This document shows, in pieces, positions 24,789 through 33,333 of a stretch of DNA of 52,717 nucleotides. The translations under genes and the position numbers were made by a program. Within the stretch, counting starts at the first letter, position 1. The number at the start of each line of letters is the position of its first letter. Origin of the DNA: Coleofasciculus sp. FACHB-T130 (GTDB lineage: Bacteria; Cyanobacteriota; Cyanobacteriia; Cyanobacteriales; FACHB-T130); the NCBI RefSeq assembly GCF_014695375.1, contig NZ_JACJOG010000031.1, forward strand, positions 1-52,717, given 5' to 3'. A model generated the notes under the pieces. That model was not told the DNA's origin and ran no database searches. It saw only the letters and a program-made list of their open reading frames with translations.

Positions 24789-26462
24789 ATGTCAGTTGAA
24801 ATCTGGACTATTTTATTGGTTAGTCTTTCTTTCATTGGGTACCTCTACATCGGTTGGCAGTCACGCGTTAAAGAAAGTGCAGGTTTTTTCGTGGCGGGAC
24901 GTGGAGTCCCACCCATCGCCAACGGTGCAGCAACAGCAGCAGATTGGATGTCGGCGGCGTCGTTTATCTCAATGGCAGGGTTGATTTCCTTCTTGGGTTA
25001 CGACGGCTCGATCTATCTGATGGGTTGGACGGGTGGCTATGTTCTGCTGGCGTTGTTGCTGGCTCCCTATTTGCGGAAGTTCGGTAAATATACGGTGCCG
25101 GACTTTGTGGGCGATCGCTATTACTCCAATGTCGCCCGTTTAGTGGCAGTTGTGGCGGCAGTTTTTGTTTCCATGACCTACGTCGCGGGACAGATGCGGG
25201 GTGTGGGAATTGTGTTCAGCCGCTTCTTGCAAGTGGATGTAAGCACTGGCGTGATCATTGGGATGGTGATTGTCGGCTTTTTCTCCGTTTTAGGGGGAAT
25301 GAAGGGGATTACCTGGACTCAGGTGGCACAGTACGGCGTGTTGATTATTGCCTACTTGATTCCCGCGATCGCGATCGCCATGCTGCTCACCGGCAACCCG
25401 ATCCCCCAACTGGCGTTCCCTTTTAGCGATATTGTCCCGAAATTAAACCAAATCCAGGTTGACCTCGGTTTTCAGGAATACACCAAACCGTTTGTCAACA
25501 AATCGATGCTGGATGTTTTGTTTACCACCATTGCTTTGATGGTGGGAACTGCGGGACTTCCCCATGTCATCGTGCGCTTTTACACAGTTCCTGATGTCCG
25601 TGCGGCGCGTTACTCAGCGGGTTGGGCGCTGCTATTTATCGCGATACTCTACACTAGCGCCCCCGCGCTCGCAACGTTTGCCCGTTATAACCTGATCGAC
25701 AGTTTGCACAACCAGACGATTCAGGAAATTCATCAACTCGACTGGGTGAACAAGTGGGAAAACACCAAGCTGCTTACTTTTGAAGATAAGAACGGGGATG
25801 GGCGGATTCAGCTGACGCCCGATAAAGCCACCAGCGAGATCGGCATCGATCCGGATATTATCGTTCTCTCAACACCAGAAGTGGCAAAACTCGCTCCGTG
25901 GGTGATTGGCTTGGTGGCGACGGGAGGGTTAGCGGCGGCGCTGTCTACCGCATCCGGTTTGCTTTTGGTAATCTCCAGTGCGGTTGCTCACGATATCTAC
26001 TACCGCATCATTAATCCAGGTGCGTCAGAATCGCTGCGAGTGATGGTGGGTCGAATTATGGTCGGGTTTGCGATCGCGATTGCCGGATACTTCGGCATCA
26101 ATCCCCCCGGTTTTGTCGCGCAGGTAGTGGCTTTTGCCTTTGGTTTGGCAGCAGCCAGCTTTTTCCCAGTCATCATTTTAGGCATCTTCGACAAGCGGAC
26201 AAATCGGGAAGGCGCGATCGCCGGGATGTTAGCTGGTCTTATCTTTACCATCTCCTACATTGCGGGTGTCAAATTTTATGGGATGCCACCCTGGTTTTTC
26301 GGCGTTTCTGCTGAGGGAATTGGCACCTTGGGCATGGCGATCAATTTTGTTGTCACCTGGGTTGTTTCGCGTCTAACTCCGCCACCGCCGCTAGAAATAC
26401 AGGAAATGGTGGAAGAGTTACGCACCCCAGGTGGGGAACCAGTCGCTTCGTCAAGCCATTGA
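24789..26462 (+). CDS. Sodium:solute symporter, VC_2705/acetate-permease-like
   Basis: A membrane carrier of about 557 residues starting at ATG 24789 (MSVEIWTILLVSL), with GAGGGAAAG just upstream. About 13 helices of the SSS family are evident; family signatures include FVAGRGVPPIANGAATAADW, GWTGGYVLLALLLAPYLRKF, TYVAGQMRGVG and GTAGLPHVIVRFYTVPD. It most resembles acetate/organic acid symporters (ActP-related) of the VC_2705 subgroup, which pair with DUF4212 proteins. Between helices, near residue 330, an extramembrane loop holds DKNGDGRIQLTPD, an EF-hand-like calcium loop lacking the usual Glu at position 12. The substrate is not decided by the sequence. Confidence 0.88.
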   Translation: MSVEIWTILLVSLSFIGYLYIGWQSRVKESAGFFVAGRGVPPIANGAATAADWMSAASFISMAGLISFLGYDGSIYLMGWTGGYVLLALLLAPYLRKFGKYTVPDFVGDRYYSNVARLVAVVAAVFVSMTYVAGQMRGVGIVFSRFLQVDVSTGVIIGMVIVGFFSVLGGMKGITWTQVAQYGVLIIAYLIPAIAIAMLLTGNPIPQLAFPFSDIVPKLNQIQVDLGFQEYTKPFVNKSMLDVLFTTIALMVGTAGLPHVIVRFYTVPDVRAARYSAGWALLFIAILYTSAPALATFARYNLIDSLHNQTIQEIHQLDWVNKWENTKLLTFEDKNGDGRIQLTPDKATSEIGIDPDIIVLSTPEVAKLAPWVIGLVATGGLAAALSTASGLLLVISSAVAHDIYYRIINPGASESLRVMVGRIMVGFAIAIAGYFGINPPGFVAQVVAFAFGLAAASFFPVIILGIFDKRTNREGAIAGMLAGLIFTISYIAGVKFYGMPPWFFGVSAEGIGTLGMAINFVVTWVVSRLTPPPPLEIQEMVEELRTPGGEPVASSSH

Positions 26463-26867
26463 TCCTCGTTTGGATTTTAGATTTGGGGGTTTGGACGACC
26501 AAACAAGCGCCGCAACATAACTTCAAAATTGGCACAAGCGGCAGATCTACAACAAAATGGTATAAATCAACACACAGGTAGGGGTGATTCATCAATCGCC
26601 CCTTTTTTGTAGGCTGGTGGAGTAATTTTTTGAGACTCGCTACGTAGATGCGATCGCTTTACAGGTCTACTAACTCTAGCTCTAAAGGTTTACCAACTTA
26701 TACCCATTCATTCTACTGGCGCTACACTTACGATTTTCTTTTTGCTCCCTTGTGAAGAAGGTTGGGATTTCTGATGGCTAGCATCACAAGGAAAAATTAG
26801 CATTGAAGTAAGTTCCACCATCCCGCTTTAAACAAGTAACCCTCTAGAGCCACTACCAAGTTTCCGG
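26463..26867. other. Spacer between symporter and unknown gene (convergent)
   Basis: 405 bp. It contains the symporter terminator at 26581-26608 and a HIP1-type octamer near 26650. The remainder shows no reading frame or repeat of note. Confidence 0.45.
26581..26608 (+). terminator. Rho-independent terminator of the symporter operon
   Basis: GGGGTGATT (26581-26589) pairs with AATCGCCCC (26594-26602), with one G-U, around a four-base loop. Six T residues follow at 26603-26608. Confidence 0.8.
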
Positions 26868-28226
26868 TTACTTCCGATACTTCCGAGAAAAAACTCGATA
26901 ACCCTTCCCATCCATACTATCCGACGGAGAGAGACTATCTTCCTCCATATTGACTAAATCGAATTGAACATTTTCTGTATAAATTGTTAAAGTAATTCTG
27001 ATTACTTCTAAAAAGTTAATTACCCAAGAACATTCTTCTTGCGAATATTCTTCATAGTATTGAATCAATTTAGCCAAACAAACTTCTAAATGAGTCCGAG
27101 TGGGAGGACAAATTAGAATAATCTTCAGCAGTAGGATTGCTAGAGTAACCGATTTTCCTTCAGAAGCTAATGAAACGAACAGAGAAGAAGGTTCGCCATT
27201 ATTCTTGATCGTTAAACATTCAATTACCCGTTTACAGGTTTTAATCAGCAGAAGGCTATTGATCTCTTCTTCATCAGCCTCTTTATAGATAAATTCTAAT
27301 ATTTTCCACAAATTAGTTTTTAAAGTCTCTACCTGACCTTGGCTTTCAGCCGAATAAAATAAATATTTTAGTAAGCCTTGCTTAAAATGCTTGTATTTCA
27401 ATTCTTTGGTTTGTTTTAAAAAAATATTTGCAATGTTTTCATAGCTAAACATTCCGCGTCTAGCGATAACTTTTTTAACTAAACGGAGTGCTTGATCGCC
27501 CAAAGCCGTAGGATTTTGGTTTTTCTTATTGTTAAATCCCCTAGACTCAGAATGAGCTGTGTACATTGCCAGATCAAACTTAAACTGGTCTTTCAACTGC
27601 TTTGATAAGCCTTTAGCAGCTTGGCGTTGTTCTTCAGGATTTTTCTTATTAACATACTGAGGCGCTAACAAATAAGATGTATAACGGCTCTTCCAATGGT
27701 CTTGCTCTCGATTTTCATATCTAGAAACAAATAGCTTAAGTTCCTCATAATCTTGGCTATTAACGAAATCTGCAAGCCAAGCCTTTAGACATTTTACACT
27801 TGGAGATGAGATGCTATCACAGTTAGCAGAATTAGAAATTAATTGAATTAAATCTTTTAAGGCTTGGTAGTGGCGAGCCAATATCCAGTTATTGAGAAGA
27901 ATATAACAAGAACGCTTTAATGTATTTTTAAATTCTTCTTCATTTTTAGAATCAACAATTGTTTTAAGTGCTTGCAGATGTGCTGAACCAATCGCCTTGA
28001 CTGGATTAATAAATAAAGTTTTAAACTCATACAGAACTAAATCTGGTGCCCATTGTTTAACAATGTCCAAAAAAAACTGACAAATTATTTCCTGAGGATC
28101 TGGAATCTTCGGCACCAGCTTGTTTGAATTAATGAGTGGTTCAGTCTGATGAGTATCTAATAAGACATCCTTAAGCGTGGATGTCTTAAGAACTCTTGAG
28201 TGCTTACTGGTTGCTTGAACTTGCAT
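26868..28226 (-). CDS. Unknown helical protein of 452 residues
   Basis: I do not recognise this protein. It is predicted to be almost all helical and soluble, with no signal peptide, no membrane helix and no obvious catalytic motif. Lys/Glu-rich amphipathic segments recur (for example DQFKFDLAMYTAHSESRG, ALRLVKKVIARRGMFSYENI, TLKTNLWKILEFIYKEADEE). The layout suggests an alpha-solenoid or scaffold rather than an enzyme. The C-terminal tail is charged (SLSPSDSMDGKGYRVFSRKY). The ATG at 28226 is taken because it is the first in frame. Base composition is more AT-rich than the symporter genes next door. It is flanked by long spacers, so it forms its own transcription unit. Confidence 0.65.
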   Translation of the reverse strand: MQVQATSKHSRVLKTSTLKDVLLDTHQTEPLINSNKLVPKIPDPQEIICQFFLDIVKQWAPDLVLYEFKTLFINPVKAIGSAHLQALKTIVDSKNEEEFKNTLKRSCYILLNNWILARHYQALKDLIQLISNSANCDSISSPSVKCLKAWLADFVNSQDYEELKLFVSRYENREQDHWKSRYTSYLLAPQYVNKKNPEEQRQAAKGLSKQLKDQFKFDLAMYTAHSESRGFNNKKNQNPTALGDQALRLVKKVIARRGMFSYENIANIFLKQTKELKYKHFKQGLLKYLFYSAESQGQVETLKTNLWKILEFIYKEADEEEINSLLLIKTCKRVIECLTIKNNGEPSSLFVSLASEGKSVTLAILLLKIILICPPTRTHLEVCLAKLIQYYEEYSQEECSWVINFLEVIRITLTIYTENVQFDLVNMEEDSLSPSDSMDGKGYRVFSRKYRK

Positions 28227-29118
28227 TGCGCTATCGAGAATTCTTTATTCTAAATGTAAACTTTTTCTTTAGAGGATTTGGTGATTGAAAACCTTGATAG
28301 CGTATGATAGTCGCCTCATGACTTAGTGAGGCTGGATACCGCATGAATGTGACGCCTGTCACGCAGACGTCACATTCATGCGGGTAGCAAGTTTTTACAC
28401 AGCGCGCTTTTTAGCATGATTGTCGCCCGTACAGGACTTCTCAGCCTACATCAAGAAGCGGGTGAATGCTGAGTAGTATGCTCTTTCATCTGATTAAGGC
28501 GCGGGGTATCATCTATGTCAAAGTATGTCAAAGGCAATGACCATAGAACTACCAATCTCTTTACCCCTAGAAACCGTACTATCTTAACAGGGTGCCCGAA
28601 AAGTATGGCAGGTAGGCATTGCTCGCCTAATTTCATGCAACGTCAAAGCAAAAAAAATCCCGACTTCCTATAGCAGCCGGAGTTCTGAAAGGCTGGCATC
28701 TTCCAACTGAAATTAGGATTGCGATAAGAGAACGCTTGAAAAATTTATTGATAAAGTTATTAGTTTTTATATTTTTAAATTGATTTTTTACCTTTAAAAA
28801 AAATTAATTTAAAGAATAAGTCACGTTTATAGCAACGATTAGAAAAAGTTAATGTAAAGACGGAATGTTGAAGAAGCATTTTCGGGACTCAAAGACAAAA
28901 TTTAAGTGTTATTCAACTATAGTTTTCTCTTAAGAGAACTGTTAGAAGCTGTCGTATAGCAGGGTTGAGGTCTGAAATCGGCAGGCTGAGGAGTGAGGTC
29001 TGAGGTTTGAATGAAAACAGGAATGCTCTCCTGCTCCCTCTCTATCTCTTGACCCTGACAGCGTTTGGGTTAACTGTGTTACCATCTGGAAAAATCTTCT
29101 CAATATCTCAATCACCCT
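28227..29118. other. 892-bp spacer with a large palindrome
   Basis: No convincing gene. Besides the palindrome at 28339-28383, it includes an AT-rich section (28740-28920) and, near 28965-29010, a run of GAGGTCTGA-like imperfect repeats. A short minus-strand frame (28451-28636) was rejected. The HNH gene promoter must lie near the right end. Confidence 0.4.
28339..28383. repeat. Large inverted repeat (16-base perfect arms)
   Basis: CCGCATGAATGTGACG (28339-28354) is perfectly complementary to CGTCACATTCATGCGG (28368-28383), with a 13-base loop that itself contains GTCAC and so could pair with the inner arm in an alternative fold. The outer bases (TACC and GGGTA) extend the pairing with one bulge. 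No T-run follows. Confidence 0.75.
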
Positions 29119-29616
29119 ATGGGCAAGGTTCTGGTGTTAAACGCCTCTTATGAACCGCTCAACATCACCAGCTGGCGGCGGGCTGCTGTCTTGTTGATCA
29201 AAGGGAAAGCAGAGCGGGTTGAACACAACGGCAAATACGTCTACTCAGAGTTTCCACTCCCGACGGTTATTCGGCTGCGCTACTATGTCCGGGTTCCTTA
29301 TAAGGAAATTCCCCTGACTCGTCGAAATATCCTCCACCGCGATAGTCATTCTTGTCAATATTGCGGTTATACCGGGGACGATTTAACGCTCGATCATGTA
29401 ATTCCCCGCTCTCGTGGCGGCGGCGATACCTGGGAAAACATTGTCACCGCCTGCGTGCGCTGCAATGTTAATAAAGGCAGCCGCACCCCCAAGGAAGCCA
29501 ACATGATTTTGCGGCAGCCGCCTCGCAAGCCTTACAGTAGTCTGCACTTTGAAGTTGCGAAACACCTCAAAAGTGGTACGCATCAGGAGTGGAAAAAATA
29601 TGTGATCGGCCTTTAG
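29119..29616 (+). CDS. HNH endonuclease family protein
   Basis: A 165-residue protein with one HNH module near the middle: HSCQYCGYTGDDLTLDHVIP with Zn-binding Cys pairs (CQYC and CVRC) and the Asp-His catalytic core, then RSRGGGDTWENIVTACVRCN. The N-terminal part (GKVLVLNASYEPLNITSWRR) and the C-terminal part match the widely conserved cyanobacterial single-HNH protein. It is much shorter than IscB or Cas9 and has no RuvC motifs, so it is not a guided nuclease. Its cellular role is not established. A strong terminator lies directly behind the stop. Confidence 0.88.
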   Translation: MGKVLVLNASYEPLNITSWRRAAVLLIKGKAERVEHNGKYVYSEFPLPTVIRLRYYVRVPYKEIPLTRRNILHRDSHSCQYCGYTGDDLTLDHVIPRSRGGGDTWENIVTACVRCNVNKGSRTPKEANMILRQPPRKPYSSLHFEVAKHLKSGTHQEWKKYVIGL

Positions 29617-29649
29617 CCCCCTGCATTTAAATCAACTGCGGGGGGTTTT
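29617..29649 (+). terminator. Terminator of the HNH gene
   Basis: CCCCCTGCA (29617-29625) pairs with TGCGGGGGG (29637-29645) around an 11-base loop, followed by TTTT. It begins immediately after the HNH stop codon. Confidence 0.75.
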
Positions 29650-29663
29650 AAAATTTGGCTAGT

Positions 29664-29835
29664 CAAGAGACTGGCAAGTACGGGTGGTGCCCCTAGTACT
29701 GGGGGCGGAGGAACATTGCACTCTTCCTTAACCCCTCATTGCCAATCGGTAGCCATGAAAGAGCAAGAGCGCAACTGTAAAAGGTCAAGACCGGAAAACG
29801 CGACCGCAGGGGGAGTGTCGTTTGCCAGTTTTTTT
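29664..29835 (+). ncRNA. Candidate structured small RNA in the HNH-DHH spacer
   Basis: A stretch of about 170 bases is closed by a terminal helix: ACTGGCAA (29670-29677) pairs perfectly with TTGCCAGT (29822-29829), extended by A-U and G-U pairs into a seven-T run (29829-29835). Inside, GCCCC and GGGGGC (around 29689-29707), the GGAGGA and TCTTCC segments, and GGTC/GACC form further local stems. The closing helix plus T-run is the expected 3' end of an independent small RNA. I could not match it to tmRNA, RNase P RNA, SRP RNA or a known riboswitch; a 6S-like long hairpin with an internal bubble is one possible reading. Family unknown. Confidence 0.45.
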
Positions 29836-29885
29836 GTCAAGATCTATGAATAGGTAGCTCTATATCAAGACAAGCGTAATCACGG

Positions 29886-29964
29886 CGTCTCTGGAAACCT
29901 GTTTTCGCAGTAAAGAGGCGAGCTTTCGCGGCATTTACAAGGGTTTCTGTACTGCGCTTTTTTT
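29886..29964 (+). promoter_or_regulatory. Attenuator-like leader before the DHH gene
   Basis: CGCAGTA (29906-29912) pairs with TACTGCG (29950-29956), which is followed by CTTTTTTT (29957-29964). GAAACC (29894-29899) can pair with GGTTTC (29942-29947), and CGTCTCT (29886-29892) with AGAGGCG (29914-29920). These pairings overlap or interlock, so they are alternatives or a pseudoknot. The T-run lies about 118 bases upstream of the DHH start. Confidence 0.4.
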
Positions 29965-30081
29965 GCCCTTTGGGCGATTGACTGAATCTGTCAAATACTT
30001 GGCAGGAAGCGTGAGGAGAGAGACTGTTGCAGCAACTGGAATACTAATTTTATAGCTTTGCACACCTGCATTATCCATAAT

Positions 30082-31374
30082 ATGCGATCTAATTTGCTCA
30101 AGCCTCTCAATGGTTCTCCAATCGCCGCCGAGTCAAAGCCTATAGACACCAAGCCAGATTCGGAATCTGTGGTTGAAATTCAACTAACAGAGGCGGCTCC
30201 CACACAGACAGTGAATGGATCTGGTAATTATTCAGCTAGAGGGTCTAGCGAACCCCCACTGGAAAGAATCGTGGAATCGCTACGACAGACTTTAGAGCGT
30301 CACCGGGGCGATCGCCATCTGGTAATTTTGCAAGATTTTCCCGACCCGGATGCCCTTTCGGGTGCTTGGGCGTATCAACTGATTGCCAAGCAGTACAACA
30401 TCCAATGCGAAATTGTGTACGCTGGCACTCTCAGCCACCAAGAAAATATTGCTCTGGTTAAACTTACAGGCTTACCCGCAAAACGCTTGGGCGTCCAGTG
30501 CCTGAAGGAAAAGGAGAAGGACTTGTCGGTGTATCAGGGCTGTGTTCTGATTGATAACCAGGGCACTACCTGTCAATTGCTGCCTTGGGTACAAAAGGCA
30601 GGAATTCCGATTACGGTGGTGATTGACCATCACAGTATACAGACGGAACTTCATGCTGAATTTACGGATATTCGCCCTTCTACACGAGCAACGGCGACGA
30701 TTTTAACCCAGTACCTCCAAGGAGGGTTGCTCAAGCTGGATAGCGGTATTGGCGAACACGTAAAATGTGCGACAGCACTGATGCATGGTCTGAGGTCAGA
30801 CACGAACCGGCTGATGCAAGCTCAGGAAGAGGATTTTCTAGCTGCGGGGTATCTCAGCCGTTTTTATGACGCCCAGCTGCTGAATGCAGTCTTGCAGGCG
30901 TATCGCTCAAAACGGGTGATGGATGTAATCGAGCGATCGCTAACCAACCGCACTGTCCAAAATAACTTCTCTATCGCTGGTGTTGGTTATCTTCGCTATG
31001 AAGATCGGGATGCCATCCCCCAAGCGGCAGACTTTCTCGTGACAGAAGAAAACGTCCACACGGCTGTCGTCTACGGAATCGTCCACGACGAAGACGAAGA
31101 ATTGGAAGTCGTAATTGGCTCCCTGAGAACCAGCAAGCTGACTCTCGACCCTGACGAGTTTATCAAAGAAGCCTTTGGGCAAGACAATCAAGGACGCTTT
31201 TTTGGCGGCGGACGACTTTCCGCGGGTGGCTTTGAAATTCCGATGGGGTTCTTGGGCGGCTTCAATGAAAATTCTGAGTACGCCAAGATGAAATGGGAAG
31301 TTTTTGACACCCAAATCAAGCAAAAGCTGCTTCGGTTGGTCAACCCAAAAGACCATCTGCTTCATGGGGAGTAG
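30082..31374 (+). CDS. DHH/DHHA1 superfamily phosphoesterase
   Basis: A 430-residue protein starting at ATG 30082 (MRSNLLKPLNG); the longer frame opens with TTG. After a low-complexity N-terminal 70 residues the DHH domain shows LVILQDFPDPDALSGAWAYQ (metal-binding DxDA type), VLIDNQGTTCQL and VIDHHSIQ (the DHH signature). A helical linker follows and then the DHHA1-like C-terminal part ending with GRFFGGGRLSAGGFEIPMGF. This matches RecJ/NrnA-type phosphodiesterases; nano-RNA or cyclic dinucleotide hydrolysis is known for relatives, but the substrate here is not settled. The leader contains attenuator-like pairings. Downstream, 57 bases separate it from the SixA-type gene, which may be co-transcribed. 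Confidence 0.87.
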   Translation: MRSNLLKPLNGSPIAAESKPIDTKPDSESVVEIQLTEAAPTQTVNGSGNYSARGSSEPPLERIVESLRQTLERHRGDRHLVILQDFPDPDALSGAWAYQLIAKQYNIQCEIVYAGTLSHQENIALVKLTGLPAKRLGVQCLKEKEKDLSVYQGCVLIDNQGTTCQLLPWVQKAGIPITVVIDHHSIQTELHAEFTDIRPSTRATATILTQYLQGGLLKLDSGIGEHVKCATALMHGLRSDTNRLMQAQEEDFLAAGYLSRFYDAQLLNAVLQAYRSKRVMDVIERSLTNRTVQNNFSIAGVGYLRYEDRDAIPQAADFLVTEENVHTAVVYGIVHDEDEELEVVIGSLRTSKLTLDPDEFIKEAFGQDNQGRFFGGGRLSAGGFEIPMGFLGGFNENSEYAKMKWEVFDTQIKQKLLRLVNPKDHLLHGE

Positions 31375-31431
31375 AAGCGAGTGGAAGAATGGAAATTGCG
31401 ACTCTTCCATTCTTCCATCAGCAATTAACCT

Positions 31432-31923
31432 ATGAAACTTTATTTGATCCGCCACGGAATCGCCGCCGAGCCATCTGAGGACGTCAAAGATGAAACGCGA
31501 TCGCTGACCCATGAGGGACGCAAGAAAACCGCTAAAGTAGCAAAACGACTGGATGAAATCGGTGTGCGCTTCGACCTGATCCTCACCAGTCCCTTGGTGA
31601 GGGCACGCCAAACCGCCAAAATTCTCGTCGCCGCCGGTTTGTGTCCCCATCTAGAAGAATCAATCGACCTAGCTCCTGGGGGTGGCATCCAAGCTTGGCT
31701 GAGATGGTTAGAGGAATGGCGGCGAGCGGGTGGATCTCAATTAGCCCTAGTAGGTCATCAACCTAACTTGGGAAATTGGGCAGAAATTTTGGTGTGGGGC
31801 GATACCCAAGAAGCGCTAATTTTGAAAAAAGCAGGCATGATTGGATTAAGCCTTCCAGAAACCCAGTCTGCCGTGGGTCATAGCCAGATGTTTTTGCTTT
31901 CCTCACCCAAGTGGCTGTTGTAA
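31432..31923 (+). CDS. sixA: SixA-type phosphohistidine phosphatase
   Basis: A 163-residue member of the histidine phosphatase superfamily. The RHG motif is at residues 7-9 (LYLIRHGIA), with the catalytic His8. DLILTSPLVRARQTAKIL carries the second Arg, and LVGHQPNLGNWAE the second catalytic His. Length and motif order fit SixA, which removes phosphate from His of phosphorelay HPt domains. Several histidine kinases lie in this window, but a link to any of them is speculation. It probably shares a transcript with the DHH gene upstream. Confidence 0.85.
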   Translation: MKLYLIRHGIAAEPSEDVKDETRSLTHEGRKKTAKVAKRLDEIGVRFDLILTSPLVRARQTAKILVAAGLCPHLEESIDLAPGGGIQAWLRWLEEWRRAGGSQLALVGHQPNLGNWAEILVWGDTQEALILKKAGMIGLSLPETQSAVGHSQMFLLSSPKWLL

Positions 31924-32017
31924 TCCCCGTTTAGAAATTCTGGTAAAACTAGCGACTACAAAAACGGTTTCTGGTAAGGTAACTTGAGTATGTTCCCCTC
32001 ACCCAATCCGTAGCAAC

Positions 32018-33154
32018 ATGACTGTCTGCGAGTATAAACCAGGTTTAGAAGGCATTCCCGCTGCCCAATCCAGTATCAGCTATGTCGATGGAAAACAGGG
32101 AATACTAGAATATCGCGGCATTCGCATCGAAGACCTCGCAGAAAAGAGTACCTTCCTAGAAACGTCGTATTTATTAATTTGGGGTACGCTCCCCACGCAG
32201 GAAGAACTTGAGGCCTTTGAAAGTGAAATTCGCTATCATCGGCGGATCAAATATCGCATCCGGGACATGATGAAGTGTTTTCCGGAAACCGGGCATCCAA
32301 TGGATGCGCTGCAAGCTTCTGCCGCTGCTTTGGGTTTGTTTTACTCCCGTCGCGCTTTAGATAACCCTGCTTACATTCGGGAAGCGGTGGTGCGCCTCCT
32401 AGCAAAAATTCCCACAATGGTGGCAGCGTTCCAACTGATGCGGAAAGGCAACGACCCCGTGCGCCCTCGCGATGATTTGGACTATTCTGCCAACTTCTTG
32501 TATATGCTGAACGAGCGGGAACCCGACCCCCTCGCGGCGCGGATTTTCGATGTCTGCTTGACGCTTCATGCAGAACATACGATGAACGCTTCTACCTTCT
32601 CGGCACGGGTGACGGCTTCAACCCTGACCGACCCCTACGCAGTCGTTGCCTCAGCGGTGGGAACTTTGGCAGGCCCATTGCATGGAGGGGCGAATGAAGA
32701 AGTCATCACCATGTTAGAAGAAATTGGCTCAGTGGAAAATGTCGGCGCGTGGCTAGAGGATGCCTTACAGCGCAAAGCGAAAATTATGGGCTTCGGTCAT
32801 CGCGTCTACAAAGTGAAAGACCCGCGAGCGACAATTCTCCAAAACTTGGCAGAACAACTGTTTGAGAAATTTGGTCACGATAAGTATTACGACATTGCTG
32901 TGGAGTTGGAACGGGCGGTAGAGGAAAAATTAGGTGAAAAAGGAATTTACCCAAACGTAGATTTCTATTCGGGTCTGGTTTACCGAAAGATGGGCATTCC
33001 TACCGATTTGTTTACACCCGTCTTTGCGATCGCTCGTGTTGCTGGTTGGCTGGCTCACTGGAAGGAACAGTTAGGAGAAAACCGCATCTATCGTCCGACT
33101 CAAATTTATAAAGGTTCTCGCGAAGCTGGCTACATTTCTATAGAACAACGATAG
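32018..33154 (+). CDS. gltA: Citrate synthase
   Basis: Condenses acetyl-CoA with oxaloacetate at the entry of the citric acid cycle. The 378-residue length is that of the short, Gram-positive/cyanobacterial type. Key parts are visible: GILEYRGIRIEDLAEKSTF near the start, LHAEHTMNASTFSARV (catalytic His), GPLHGGANEEVITML (CoA/oxaloacetate region) and MGFGHRVYKVKDPRA with the second catalytic His, then YPNVDFYSGLVYRKMGIP with the catalytic Asp. The ATG at 32018 begins MTVCEYKPGLEGIPAA, as in other cyanobacteria. A HIP1-based terminator follows the stop. Confidence 0.96.
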   Translation: MTVCEYKPGLEGIPAAQSSISYVDGKQGILEYRGIRIEDLAEKSTFLETSYLLIWGTLPTQEELEAFESEIRYHRRIKYRIRDMMKCFPETGHPMDALQASAAALGLFYSRRALDNPAYIREAVVRLLAKIPTMVAAFQLMRKGNDPVRPRDDLDYSANFLYMLNEREPDPLAARIFDVCLTLHAEHTMNASTFSARVTASTLTDPYAVVASAVGTLAGPLHGGANEEVITMLEEIGSVENVGAWLEDALQRKAKIMGFGHRVYKVKDPRATILQNLAEQLFEKFGHDKYYDIAVELERAVEEKLGEKGIYPNVDFYSGLVYRKMGIPTDLFTPVFAIARVAGWLAHWKEQLGENRIYRPTQIYKGSREAGYISIEQR

Positions 33155-33174
33155 TCATCTAGAACCCGAAAAAA

Positions 33175-33224
33175 CGCGATCGCTTCCGACAAAAATTGTA
33201 TAGAGAAGCGATCGCGCTTTTTTT
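33175..33224 (+). terminator. Terminator with HIP1 octamer as its stem
   Basis: CGCGATCGCTTC (33175-33186) pairs perfectly with GAAGCGATCGCG (33205-33216), followed by C and seven T (33218-33224). Each arm carries GCGATCGC. Confidence 0.8.
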
Positions 33225-33333
33225 GTGGCAGAGATGGGAGGAGCGATCGCTGGTTCCGAAAATCGGGGTAGATGGGGAAGCTTACTGTTAATTGGTTGAC
33301 CTTCGTAGGGATTAGTTGCCTCAGTTGACCAAC

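Noticed and set aside
28451-28636. Short minus-strand frame encoding 61 residues
   Set aside because: No ribosome site, no recognisable family, low-quality composition, and it lies in a repeat-bearing spacer.
29770-29810. SRP RNA-like signature (GGTCAAGACCGGAAAACGCGACC)
   Set aside because: It resembles but does not match the conserved SRP helix 8 core (CAGG...GGAAGGAAGCAGC), so I did not call it ffs.
29119-29835. HNH gene plus nearby structured RNA as an IscB/omega-RNA (HEARO-type) system
   Set aside because: The HNH protein has only 165 residues, one HNH module and no RuvC motifs, and matches the conserved cyanobacterial single-HNH protein. The RNA candidate lies downstream of a terminator.
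30940-31650. 236-residue minus-strand frame opposite the DHH and SixA genes
   Set aside because: It overlaps two well-supported plus-strand genes with clear motifs and has no family features of its own.
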